DNA of 5,239 bases, taken from NCBI GenBank assembly GCA_035515475.1, contig DATJBF010000090.1, forward strand, positions 1-5,239, written 5' to 3'. Made by a program: the position numbers and the translations under genes. The notes beneath the pieces are model-generated. The model saw nothing but the letters and a program-made list of their open reading frames with translations, ran no database searches and was not told the origin of the DNA. Positions 1 through 5,068 of the stretch are shown here, piece by piece (positions within the stretch are counted from its first letter, which is position 1; every line of letters begins with the position of its first letter). This stretch comes from DATJBF01 sp035515475. GTDB taxonomy: Bacteria > Verrucomicrobiota > Verrucomicrobiia > Palsa-1439.

Positions 1-1
1 C

Positions 2-325
2 GCGCCGGAGAATCGGCGCTTTTATGTGGCGGATGAATTTGGGCAGAAGACATGGTCGTTTTCGGTGAATCCGGACGGCTCGTTGGCTGATCCGAAACTG
101 TTTGCCGAAGAAGGCGAAGCGGGCAACGCGGTGGATGCGAAAGGGAACGTGTACGTCTGTGCGGGCAACATTTTCGTGTACGATTCATCCGGCAAGCAAA
201 TTGATTTGATTGAAGTTCCTGAGCGTCCGACGAGCCTTGCGTTCGGTGGAAAGGATCGCCGCACTCTGTTTATTGCGGCGCGCAGCTCGCTGTACAGCGT
301 ACGCGTCAGATTCAAGGGCCAATGA
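2..325 (+). CDS. SMP-30/gluconolactonase-like protein, C-terminal part (5' end outside window)
   Basis: The reading frame is open from the window edge and ends with TGA at 323-325, giving the last 107 residues of a longer protein. It shows the short repeating beta-propeller strands of the SMP-30/gluconolactonase/LRE family: FYVADEFG near residue 7, a turn at VNPDGSLADPKLF, the blade AVDAKGNVYVC at about 44-54, and the closing segment RPTSLAFGGKDRRTLFIAA followed by SLYSVRV. That closing segment is typical of bacterial members, in which a calcium or zinc ion in the propeller centre supports lactone hydrolysis. Family members open sugar lactones such as gluconolactone and are often exported. 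The N-terminal metal ligands and any signal peptide lie outside the window, so substrate and location cannot be read. The ending looks normal, not truncated. The family call is firm and the exact reaction is not known. Confidence 0.85.
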   Translation, partial: APENRRFYVADEFGQKTWSFSVNPDGSLADPKLFAEEGEAGNAVDAKGNVYVCAGNIFVYDSSGKQIDLIEVPERPTSLAFGGKDRRTLFIAARSSLYSVRVRFKGQ

Positions 326-634
326 TCGGCTTGACGTTCGGGGTGTTCGGGAACAATGTCACACGGGCGGTCGCACACAGGCCATCTCGTGCACCGCTCA
401 AGTGTTACAGAGACTGAATTGTACCAATGATGAGACGTGCCCCTGAGGATGTGCTGGAACGATCCAGAGAGTCACCGATGAATTGCATAATAATTAGACC
501 CGACCCCATGTCGTTATAGCGGGTCTTGGTAACAGAATCCCGCAATTTGGCCAACGCAAATTGACCGGCGGCGGGTCATGCTGGCGGGGACTGCGGCGAC
601 CGCGACCTCCATTTACATGTGTTGGGTTCTGCCA
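326..634. other. Intergenic stretch, no convincing intact gene
   Basis: No frame here has a start, a ribosome binding site and a recognisable product. What can be seen is a 12-base palindrome TGTTCGGGAACA at 344-355 soon after the gluconolactonase stop, a 7-bp hairpin at 496-526, and a plus-strand frame from 533 that resembles a signal sequence (described separately). I see no good promoter. A TTGACG at 331-336 lacks a matching -10 box at 17 bp. Confidence 0.6.
496..526. repeat. Hairpin with GACCCGACCCCATG motif, possible dispersed-repeat end
   Basis: AGACCCG at 496-502 pairs perfectly with CGGGTCT at 520-526 around a 17-base loop. Read on the minus strand, the loop and arm give GACATGGGGTCGGGTC. 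This resembles, in opposite orientation, GACATAATGGGGTCAGATC at 1214-1232 on the plus strand. Motifs of this shape recall the short repeats found next to REP-associated (RAYT-type) transposases, but that comparison is from memory. No transposase is present here. The hairpin is directly visible and the mobile-element reading is inference. Confidence 0.45.
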
Positions 635-700
635 GCGTCGGGCCAGAAGGCGACTCCGACGCCGTTTTTTCATCCCACCGTGCCGTCTTTGCGCTGGTGA
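578..700 (+). pseudogene. Possible remnant of a Tat-type signal sequence (40 codons, doubtful)
   Basis: The frame from an in-frame TAA at 530-532 to TGA at 698-700 contains IDRRRVMLAGTAATATSIYM and then CWVLPASGQKATPTPFF. The arrangement of an arginine pair, an alanine/threonine-rich hydrophobic stretch and an ASG-Q junction is that of the start of a Tat-exported protein. The only ATG, at 578, lies after the arginines, and no standard start codon precedes them, so this would be a decayed N-terminus and not a working gene. The end overlaps the convergent VOC gene by 31 bases and a terminator-like hairpin lies inside it. High-GC sequence can produce such a peptide by chance, so confidence is low. 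Confidence 0.18.
635..670 (+). terminator. Rho-independent-type terminator between convergent genes
   Basis: GCGTCGG at 635-641 pairs perfectly with CCGACGC at 656-662 around a 14-base loop. Two bases later comes TTTTTT at 665-670, which would be the U tract of a plus-strand transcript. It would stop transcription from the gluconolactonase side before it runs antisense through the VOC gene, whose stop codon begins at 672. The long loop and the two-base offset of the T run make it a moderate candidate. There is no T tract for the minus strand. Confidence 0.5.
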
Positions 701-1074
701 ATGCAGATGCTGTTGCCGTCGGGGTCGGCAATGAAGGCCATGTAGCAGGAGCCGAATTCGGCCGGCTTCATCAGAATCTTCACACCACGTTCGCGTAAGG
801 CGTCGATGGCGGCATGGATGTCCTCAACGGCCAAGGCCACGGCGGCGGATTTGGGGCGCGGAGCGTTGAGCGCCACGGCGACTGGCTTGGTGGCGTATTC
901 GCACCAGAACTTGTTGCACACGACTCCAATCGGCAGACCTAGCACGTCGTGATAAAACCTTTGCGCCCGTTTCATGTTCGGGACGTTGTACATCACGAAG
1001 TCCACAGCGCGGATCTTGACGGCCGGTTTCGGCCTGCGCCGGCTGGTCTTGCGTTTGCGTGGGGCGGTAGCCAT
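670..1074 (-). CDS. VOC-fold (glyoxalase/bleomycin-resistance type) protein with basic N-terminal tail
   Basis: The 134-residue protein consists of a tail and one VOC module of two beta-alpha-beta-beta-beta units. Residues 22-31 form the first strand (RAVDFVMYNV), 34-47 the helix ending in FYHDVLGL, about 78-98 the second unit start (AVALAVEDIHAAIDALRERG), and 111-125 the closing strands with the family signature ADPDGN at 116-121. The usual acidic metal ligand after DPDGN is not seen (NSICIHQ), and no histidine stands in the first strand. Glyoxalase-like metal catalysis is therefore doubtful, and binding or a different chemistry is possible. Residues 1-20 hold nine arginines or lysines. The start is well fixed: ATG is preceded directly by an in-frame TGA, and AAGG (minus strand, 1082-1085) lies 7 bases upstream. 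It stands alone, convergent with the gluconolactonase gene. The fold is confident and the function unknown. Confidence 0.85.
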   Translation of the reverse strand: MATAPRKRKTSRRRPKPAVKIRAVDFVMYNVPNMKRAQRFYHDVLGLPIGVVCNKFWCEYATKPVAVALNAPRPKSAAVALAVEDIHAAIDALRERGVKILMKPAEFGSCYMAFIADPDGNSICIHQRKDGTVG

Positions 1075-1210
1075 TCACGAACCTTGCTCTCGTGAACGCG
1101 CTCGCGTCAAGCCGCAGGTTTGCTTTGACAACGCCACCGACAGGGAGAGATTGGCGACGGCAGTGCAGAGTCCGGCGCTAGTTCCATCTTGCGGCATCCT
1201 CTGCCGGTTT

Positions 1211-1232
1211 TCTGACATAATGGGGTCAGATC
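1211..1232. repeat. Inverted repeat with GACATAATGGGGTCAG motif
   Basis: TCTGAC at 1211-1216 pairs with GTCAGA at 1225-1230 around an 8-base loop, ATAATGGG. The plus-strand reading GACATAATGGGGTCAGATC resembles the inverted motif at 496-514 (GACATGGGGTCGGGTC on the minus strand). The two copies therefore face each other across the VOC gene. The motif resembles repeats near REP-associated transposases, by memory only. Confidence 0.4.
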
Positions 1233-1323
1233 CGCACTCTTGACAACTGACGGGCGACCAACGGGGTTGAGATGCTCACCGAAGTGACGGGTCATTCAGC
1301 TACAAGCGACGTGGGAAAGCGGC

Positions 1324-1342
1324 GGCAACCGGGCCGGTTGCC
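1324..1342. repeat. Perfect 19-bp palindrome GGCAACCGG-G-CCGGTTGCC
   Basis: Nine-base arms at 1324-1332 and 1334-1342 are exact reverse complements around a single G. A DNA palindrome of this kind could be a dimeric protein's binding site, or the RNA could fold as GGCAAC/GTTGCC with a 7-base loop. No gene or promoter next to it explains it. Confidence 0.5.
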
Positions 1343-1743
1343 CGACAATTCACAACGCAGCACTGGCAGTTTGAATCGATGCGATTGCCCGGGGAGGCAC
1401 TGGGTGCCGTCTGTGCGGATTTGGCTTTCCTCGACCGGTCGCGACAGGAATGTCGCTCGCACGACAGGGGACGACTTAACCGCACATCGCTAATCGATAC
1501 TTGTTGCTGGACGCGGGGTGGAAAGCGTGGTACGGTCGGGGCGGTTGTTTGACATAGCTTCGCATTGCGACCGGGCACGACAAGGTCGCGCCCTGAAGAC
1601 TTTGCTCCCGGCGGCCTGGCTTTGATGTCGGCTGTCAACAGAGCGAGGCACAACAGAGATCTCTCGACAAGCTCGTGATGACGCAGCAAGGAAACAAGGG
1701 TTCGCGTTGGACAAGCACGGGGATAAGGGCGGGCAGAACGACC

Positions 1744-1786
1744 GGCGCTCCCTTCGACCAGGCTCAGGGCAGGCGCCGAGCGGCGC
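1744..1786. repeat. Nested inverted repeats, dispersed-repeat-like
   Basis: GGCGC at 1744-1748 can pair with GCGCC at 1773-1777, enclosing CCCT (1750-1753) with AGGG (1766-1769) around TCGACCAGGCTC. Alternatively, GCGCC at 1773-1777 pairs with GGCGC at 1782-1786 around a GAGC loop. The core CCTTCGACCAGGCTCAGGG resembles a palindromic intergenic repeat seen in many environmental genomes (recollection, not searched). No coding function is apparent. Confidence 0.4.
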
Positions 1787-1826
1787 TACAGTGAGGAGAA
1801 GGCCGTGTGAAAAGTGTAAAACTGCG

Positions 1827-1940
1827 AAACGAACCCATTTTCGGCATATGTCGCCTGTTTTTGCATGTAGCTGGTGTTCGGTTTGTTACGACGGAAATTC
1901 TGTCGGTGGGTGGGTCGTTTTGGCTCAAAAAACGAACCCA
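1827..1940 (+). repeat. Pair of AAACGAACCCA units with a hairpin around the second copy
   Basis: The 11-base unit AAACGAACCCA occurs at 1827-1837 and exactly again at 1930-1940, 103 bp apart. TGGGTCGTTTT at 1911-1921 folds against AAAACGAACCCA at 1929-1940 with one bulged base around a GGCTCAA loop. A further inverted pair, TTTTCGGC near 1840 and GCCGAAAA at 1948-1955, links the two halves. Translation of such units yields RNEPIF or KRTQ peptides, which appear in many spurious short proteins of Planctomycetota and Verrucomicrobiota as I remember them. The stretch is visibly richer in A and T than its surroundings. I read it as a dispersed non-coding repeat, not a gene. Confidence 0.6.
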
Positions 1941-1995
1941 AATTAGAGCCGAAAACGGCAGATATGTGGCAGATTTGGATGGAATTAACAGCATT

Positions 1996-2014
1996 CGGCG
2001 GTCATAGACCGCTG
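1996..2014. repeat. GCGGTC-ATA-GACCGC hairpin
   Basis: GCGGTC at 1998-2003 pairs with GACCGC at 2007-2012 around a three-base ATA loop. The stem extends outward by one G-T pair and one C-G pair (1996-2014). It follows directly on the AAACGAACCCA repeat and lies 80 bp before the cysE start. It looks like another dispersed intergenic repeat. There is no T run after it, so it is not an ordinary terminator. Confidence 0.5.
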
Positions 2015-2053
2015 CCACAGGAGAATCCGGCCTAATGTGACGTAGCCTGTTTT

Positions 2054-2082
2054 GAGGTGAAATCCGCGTGATTCGCGAGTAG
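2054..2082 (+). promoter_or_regulatory. Shine-Dalgarno plus four-codon mini-frame in the cysE leader
   Basis: GAGGTG at 2054-2059 is the best ribosome binding sequence near cysE, but it sits 34 bases before the cysE ATG, too far to serve it. It is 8 bases before GTG at 2068, which opens GTG ATT CGC GAG TAG, ending at 2082, 11 bases before the cysE start. This could be translated as a tiny leader that delivers ribosomes to cysE, or it could be chance. The frame contains no cysteine or serine codon, so classical attenuation is unlikely. Confidence 0.25.
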
Positions 2083-2093
2083 ATTCACACGAT

Positions 2094-3032
2094 ATGGCCA
2101 AGAAGCTGGCACAGATTGCCGATAGTTTGGTGGACTCGTTTCACAAGTACGGCGGGATTAACCATCTCGATGGCGTGAACCTGCCGTCGCGCGAGGCGGT
2201 GGTGGAGATCACGCGCGACCTGTTGCGACTGGTGTTCCCCGGTTTTTACGACAAGGACGCGATCCACTCGAACCAACTTGTTGAGTATACCTCGGAGTTG
2301 GTGTCGTCGATCGCGCGGCGGTTGGAGAACGAGATCAAGCGAAGTTTGGATTATCGTCCGTGTGACGGTTGCGACATGAACGATCTGGCGGGCACGGCGG
2401 CGCGCGTGACGCAGGAGTTCCTGGGCGAAACGCCGACTGTGCGGGCGGTGTTGCAGACGGACGTGACGGCGGCGTACGAGGGAGATCCCGCGGCGATCAG
2501 CAACGAGGAAATCATTCTCGCCTATCCCGGCATCGAGGCCATCGCGGTCCAGCGCCTGGCGCATTTGTTGTACCGGCGTCACGTGGCACTCATCCCGCGC
2601 ATCATGACGGAGTGGGCGCACAACAAGACAGGGATCGACATTCATCCCGGCGCGGCGATCGGCCCGCATTTCTTCATCGATCACGGCACGGGCGTGGTGG
2701 TCGGTGAAACCACGGTGATCGGCAAGCACGTGAAGATTTACCAGGGCGTGACGCTCGGCGCGAAGAGTTTCCCGAAGGACGCCACCGGGCGCGTCGTGAA
2801 GGGCACCAAGCGGCACCCGAACATCGAGGACAACGTGACGATTTACGCGGGCGCGACCATTCTCGGACCCGTGACCATCGGCAAAGGCTCGATCATCGGT
2901 GGCAACGTGTGGTTGCTGGAGCCCGTGCCGCCACACACGGTCGTGTATACCGAGGGTGGCCAGACGCGGATGAAAACGACCCCCACCGACCGCGACAGGA
3001 TGATTGGCCACACGGATGGCGAAGGTATCTGA
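2094..3032 (+). CDS. cysE: Serine O-acetyltransferase (CysE/EpsC type, long form)
   Basis: It transfers acetyl from acetyl-CoA to L-serine, giving O-acetylserine, the committed precursor of cysteine, in the cytoplasm. The 312 residues comprise a helical N-terminal region (1 to about 175, with DPAA at 131-134 near the expected N-terminal catalytic aspartate) and a left-handed beta-helix of hexapeptide repeats (about 176-275: IDIHPGAAIG, VVVGETTVIG, VTIYAGATILG, VTIGKGSIIGG). Catalytic residues are visible: Asp196-His197 in FIDHGTG, matching E. coli Asp157-His158, and His241 in KRHPNI, matching His193. The PVPPHTVV turn at 278-285 is also typical. The protein is longer than E. coli CysE (273 residues). 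It ends in GEGI, like the E. coli GDGI tail that inserts into O-acetylserine sulfhydrylase. The ATG is the only one after an in-frame TGA at 2058; no Shine-Dalgarno stands at normal spacing. The desulfurase gene follows after 71 bp. Confidence 0.95.
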   Translation: MAKKLAQIADSLVDSFHKYGGINHLDGVNLPSREAVVEITRDLLRLVFPGFYDKDAIHSNQLVEYTSELVSSIARRLENEIKRSLDYRPCDGCDMNDLAGTAARVTQEFLGETPTVRAVLQTDVTAAYEGDPAAISNEEIILAYPGIEAIAVQRLAHLLYRRHVALIPRIMTEWAHNKTGIDIHPGAAIGPHFFIDHGTGVVVGETTVIGKHVKIYQGVTLGAKSFPKDATGRVVKGTKRHPNIEDNVTIYAGATILGPVTIGKGSIIGGNVWLLEPVPPHTVVYTEGGQTRMKTTPTDRDRMIGHTDGEGI

Positions 3033-3036
3033 ACCA

Positions 3037-3098
3037 TTGTAGCCGCAAAACATTTTCGCGGATGACCGATGGACCGCGAATGAGATTCGCGGCTACAA
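3037..3098. repeat. 62-bp interrupted palindrome between cysE and the desulfurase gene
   Basis: TTGTAGCCGC at 3037-3046 pairs with GCGGCTACAA at 3089-3098, and TTCGCGG at 3055-3061 pairs with CCGCGAA at 3074-3080. They are separated by an exactly symmetrical 8-by-8 base internal loop and a 12-base apex. It starts 4 bases after the cysE stop codon and ends 5 bases before the desulfurase ATG. In RNA it would form a long hairpin next to the start codon. No T run follows, so it is not a standard terminator. It looks like a REP/MITE-type element. The ends resemble repeats I recall from Verrucomicrobiota. Confidence 0.75.
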
Positions 3099-3103
3099 CT
3101 CGT

Positions 3104-4258
3104 ATGAAACGCATCTACGCCGACTACAACGCGACGACACCGTTGGATCCACGGGTGTTCGACGCGATGCTGCCCTACCTGCGCGAGCACTTTGGCAACG
3201 CCAGCAGCGTGCATGTATTCGGCCGCGAAACGCGGGCGGCCATCGATGACGCGCGGGTGCGGCTCGCCGCGCTGCTTGGAGCGCAGGAGGGCGAGATTGT
3301 CTTTACGGGGGGCGGCACGGAGGCCGACAACATGGCGGTGTTCGGGGTGGCCCGCGCTCTGCGCAAGAAAGGCCGGCACATTGTCACCAGCAGCATCGAA
3401 CATCATGCGGTGCTGCACGCCTGCCAGTATCTCGAAAAGACCGGCGAGTGTGAGGTCGCGTATTTGCCGGTGAACCGCGAATGCGTCGTCGATCCCGATG
3501 ATTTGCGGAAGGCGATCCGCAAGGACACCGTGCTGGTGTCGGTCATGTCGGCGAACAACGAGACGGGCACGATCCAGCCGATCAAGGAACTGGCGGCGAT
3601 CTGCCGGGAGCGCGGCGTGGTGTTTCATACGGACGCGGTGCAATCGTTCGGGAAGCAGCCGGTGCAGGTGAGTGACTGGGGCGTGGATTTGCTCTCGATT
3701 GCCGCGCACAAATTCTACGGGCCGAAAGGCGTGGGTGCGCTCTACATTCGCCGGGGGACGAAGGTCGATCCGTTGCAGTTCGGCGGCAGCCACGAGAATG
3801 ACCGGCGTGCGGGTACGGAGAATGTGGCGGCGATTGTGGGATTGGCGAAGGCGGCGGAACTGGCCACGGCGACGATGGGCGAAGAGCAATGCCGCTTGTT
3901 CGGACTTTGCGACAGGCTCGCTGCGGGTATCGCCGAGCGCATCGGTGGCGCGCACCGCAATGGTCATCCGACTCAGCGAATTGGGAACACGATCAACTTC
4001 AGTTTCGAAGGTTGCGAAGAGGAGGGGTTGTTGCTCGGACTGGATCTGGAGGGCGTTGCCGTATCGAGCGGCTCGGCGTGCGCCGTTGGGTCGCTCGAAC
4101 CATCGCATGTGTTGAAAGCAATGGGGCTGCCACACGAGCTGGCGCGGGCGGCGGTCCGGTTTTCGTTCGGCAAGAACAGCACTGCCGAGGATGCGAATTA
4201 CATCATTGAGGCGCTCGGGCGGGTTGTCGAGCGGCTGCGGCAGTTTGCGCGGACATGA
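3104..4258 (+). CDS. nifS: Cysteine desulfurase, NifS/IscS family (class V aminotransferase fold)
   Basis: This PLP enzyme turns L-cysteine into alanine plus an enzyme-bound persulfide, supplying sulfur for Fe-S clusters and thio-cofactors. The 384 residues match the family's usual length. Visible in order are the N-terminal signature IYADYNATTPLDP (4-16), the cofactor phosphate loop GGGTEADN (69-76), His100 in SIEHHAV which stacks on PLP, NNETG (151-155), Asp177 in HTDAVQ which binds the ring nitrogen, Lys203 in AHKFYGPKG which forms the Schiff base, RRAGTEN (234-240), and the persulfide Cys326 in SSGSACAVGSLEPSHVL, a group I loop. ATG at 3104 is chosen because it places IYADYNATT at the usual position. 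Earlier in-frame ATGs at 3062 and 3080 lie inside the palindrome and add an unrelated extension. No Shine-Dalgarno is visible. Whether it is NifS- or IscS-like in partner use is open, since no scaffold gene is in view. Confidence 0.94.
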   Translation: MKRIYADYNATTPLDPRVFDAMLPYLREHFGNASSVHVFGRETRAAIDDARVRLAALLGAQEGEIVFTGGGTEADNMAVFGVARALRKKGRHIVTSSIEHHAVLHACQYLEKTGECEVAYLPVNRECVVDPDDLRKAIRKDTVLVSVMSANNETGTIQPIKELAAICRERGVVFHTDAVQSFGKQPVQVSDWGVDLLSIAAHKFYGPKGVGALYIRRGTKVDPLQFGGSHENDRRAGTENVAAIVGLAKAAELATATMGEEQCRLFGLCDRLAAGIAERIGGAHRNGHPTQRIGNTINFSFEGCEEEGLLLGLDLEGVAVSSGSACAVGSLEPSHVLKAMGLPHELARAAVRFSFGKNSTAEDANYIIEALGRVVERLRQFART

Positions 4259-4263
4259 CCGGC

Positions 4264-4971
4264 TCAGTCAAAAAACCGGTAGCGGAAGATGAACCAGAGG
4301 GCGGCGACGCCGTCCTTCCAGCCGATTTTCTTGCCTTCGGCGTAATCGCGGCCGGCATAGTTGATGCCGGTTTCGTAGAAACGGAAATGGCGGCGGGCGA
4401 GTTTGGCGGTGAGTTCGGGTTCGATGCCAAAGCGGTTGGAGGTCAGGGTCATGCCCTTGACGCACTGGCGGCGAAAGACCTTGTAGCAGGTTTCCATGTC
4501 CGTCAGGTTGAGGTTGCAGAGCATGTTGGAGAGGAGGGTCAGAAGCCGGTTGGCCATGTAATGCCAGAACAGCAGCACGCGATGCGTTCCCCCGGTAAAG
4601 CGCGAACCATAGACGACATCGGCCCGGCCGTCGAGGATGGGCTTCAGCAGGAGCGGGTAGTCGGCCGGGTCGTATTCGAGATCGGCGTCCTGGATGAGGA
4701 CGATTTCGCCGGTCGCGTGTTCGAGAGCGGTGCGCAGGGCGGCGCCTTTCCCCCGGTTTTGGGGGTGCGCAACAATCCTGATCCCCTCCCGCTGCGGCAT
4801 CTTCCGGAGAACATCGCTCGTACCGTCCGTGGACGCGTCATCGACGAGGATGATTTCCTTCTGCAAGCCGCAGGAATCGGCCGCGCTCACGCGGCGGAGG
4901 ATTTCCTCCACCGTCTGCACCTCATTGAAGACCGGAATCAGGATGGACACACGTTGGAAGCGCTCAGGCAT
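4264..4971 (-). CDS. Family 2 glycosyltransferase, polyprenyl-phosphate sugar synthase (DPM1) type
   Basis: GT-A fold enzyme expected to move a sugar from a nucleotide sugar to a polyprenyl phosphate at the inner membrane face, feeding envelope or exopolysaccharide glycosylation. In 235 residues one sees VSILIPVFNE (8-17), VDDASTDGT (43-51) for nucleotide binding, NRGKGAA (72-78), the metal-binding QDADLEYDP (94-102), YGSRF (121-125), a semi-hydrophobic stretch RVLLFWHYMANRLLTLLSN (131-149), TDMETCYKVFRR (157-168), FGIEPELT (181-188) and a family-typical ending with EGKKIGWKDG (212-221). There are no clear C-terminal transmembrane helices, unlike GtrB or ArnC, so it is of the short soluble or peripheral kind. 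The start is the first ATG before the first strand, without a Shine-Dalgarno. It is convergent with the desulfurase gene, 5 bp between stop codons. The sugar donor cannot be told. Confidence 0.92.
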   Translation of the reverse strand: MPERFQRVSILIPVFNEVQTVEEILRRVSAADSCGLQKEIILVDDASTDGTSDVLRKMPQREGIRIVAHPQNRGKGAALRTALEHATGEIVLIQDADLEYDPADYPLLLKPILDGRADVVYGSRFTGGTHRVLLFWHYMANRLLTLLSNMLCNLNLTDMETCYKVFRRQCVKGMTLTSNRFGIEPELTAKLARRHFRFYETGINYAGRDYAEGKKIGWKDGVAALWFIFRYRFFD

Positions 4972-4981
4972 TTGGCGGCAG

Positions 4982-5010
4982 AGTATAGAGAGGGGCAGGC
5001 TCGGCGTCAG
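4982..5010 (-). promoter_or_regulatory. Candidate sigma-70-type promoter of the glycosyltransferase gene
   Basis: On the minus strand, CTGACG (plus 5005-5010) and TATACT (plus 4982-4987) are separated by 17 bp, near the TTGACA-17-TATAAT consensus. The -10 box ends 10 bases before the ATG at 4971, so the transcript would begin within a few bases of the start codon and be almost leaderless. That fits the lack of a Shine-Dalgarno. Positional logic supports it; there is no other evidence. Confidence 0.45.
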
Positions 5011-5068
5011 TAGTTTTTTCCAGTGGCGTCAAGCCCGCCTGCGTGGTAGTGTCAGCCGGCTGGTCGAG

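Larger units (their letters stand above)
1075..1826. other. Long intergenic stretch without a supported gene
   Basis: Several frames are open here for up to 129 codons, but their translations are rich in Arg, Ser, Pro and Cys without any domain, ordered secondary structure or start signal, so I call none. The stretch instead holds short perfect inverted repeats: 1211-1230, 1324-1342, 1374-1386, 1396-1408, 1441-1456 and a nested set at 1744-1786. Several have loops of only three or four bases. Such density fits decayed mobile or repeat DNA or an unrecognised structured RNA; I cannot decide between them by eye. Confidence 0.5.

Noticed and set aside
331..359. TTGACG at 331-336 as a promoter -35 box
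   Set aside because: At 17 bp spacing the -10 position reads CAATGT, a poor match, and no supported gene lies downstream on that strand.
1300..1689. Minus-strand frame of 129 codons in the gene-free region
   Set aside because: Its composition is skewed to Arg, Ser, Cys and Pro, with no domain, no ribosome binding site and overlap with inverted repeats.
1807..2007. Short plus-strand frame starting MKSVKLRNEPIFG
   Set aside because: The NEPIF and KRTQ peptides arise from translating the AAACGAACCCA repeat, a known source of spurious short proteins as I recall it, so I annotate the repeat instead.
2085..3053. Long minus-strand frame of 322 codons opposite cysE
   Set aside because: It is the antisense of a gene with all catalytic residues in place. 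Its translation is rich in His, Arg and Val without a domain, as expected from codon bias in GC-rich DNA.
2909..3103. N-terminal extension of the desulfurase frame back into cysE
   Set aside because: The frame is open, but the extra 65 residues show no family similarity. The signature IYADYNATT sits at residue 4 when the start is 3104, as is usual for NifS/IscS.
2843..4135. Long minus-strand frame of 430 codons across cysE and the desulfurase gene
   Set aside because: It spans two well-supported genes on the opposite strand and has no recognisable motif. This is a typical GC-rich shadow.
4258..4280. ACCGG...CCGGT inverted repeat in the convergent junction as a two-way terminator
   Set aside because: The stem is only 5 bp with a 13-base loop, and the A run lies within the loop rather than after the stem, so it does not have terminator form.
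4255..5013. Plus-strand frame of 252 codons opposite the glycosyltransferase
   Set aside because: The minus strand carries an unmistakable GT2 protein, and the plus-strand translation has no family motif.
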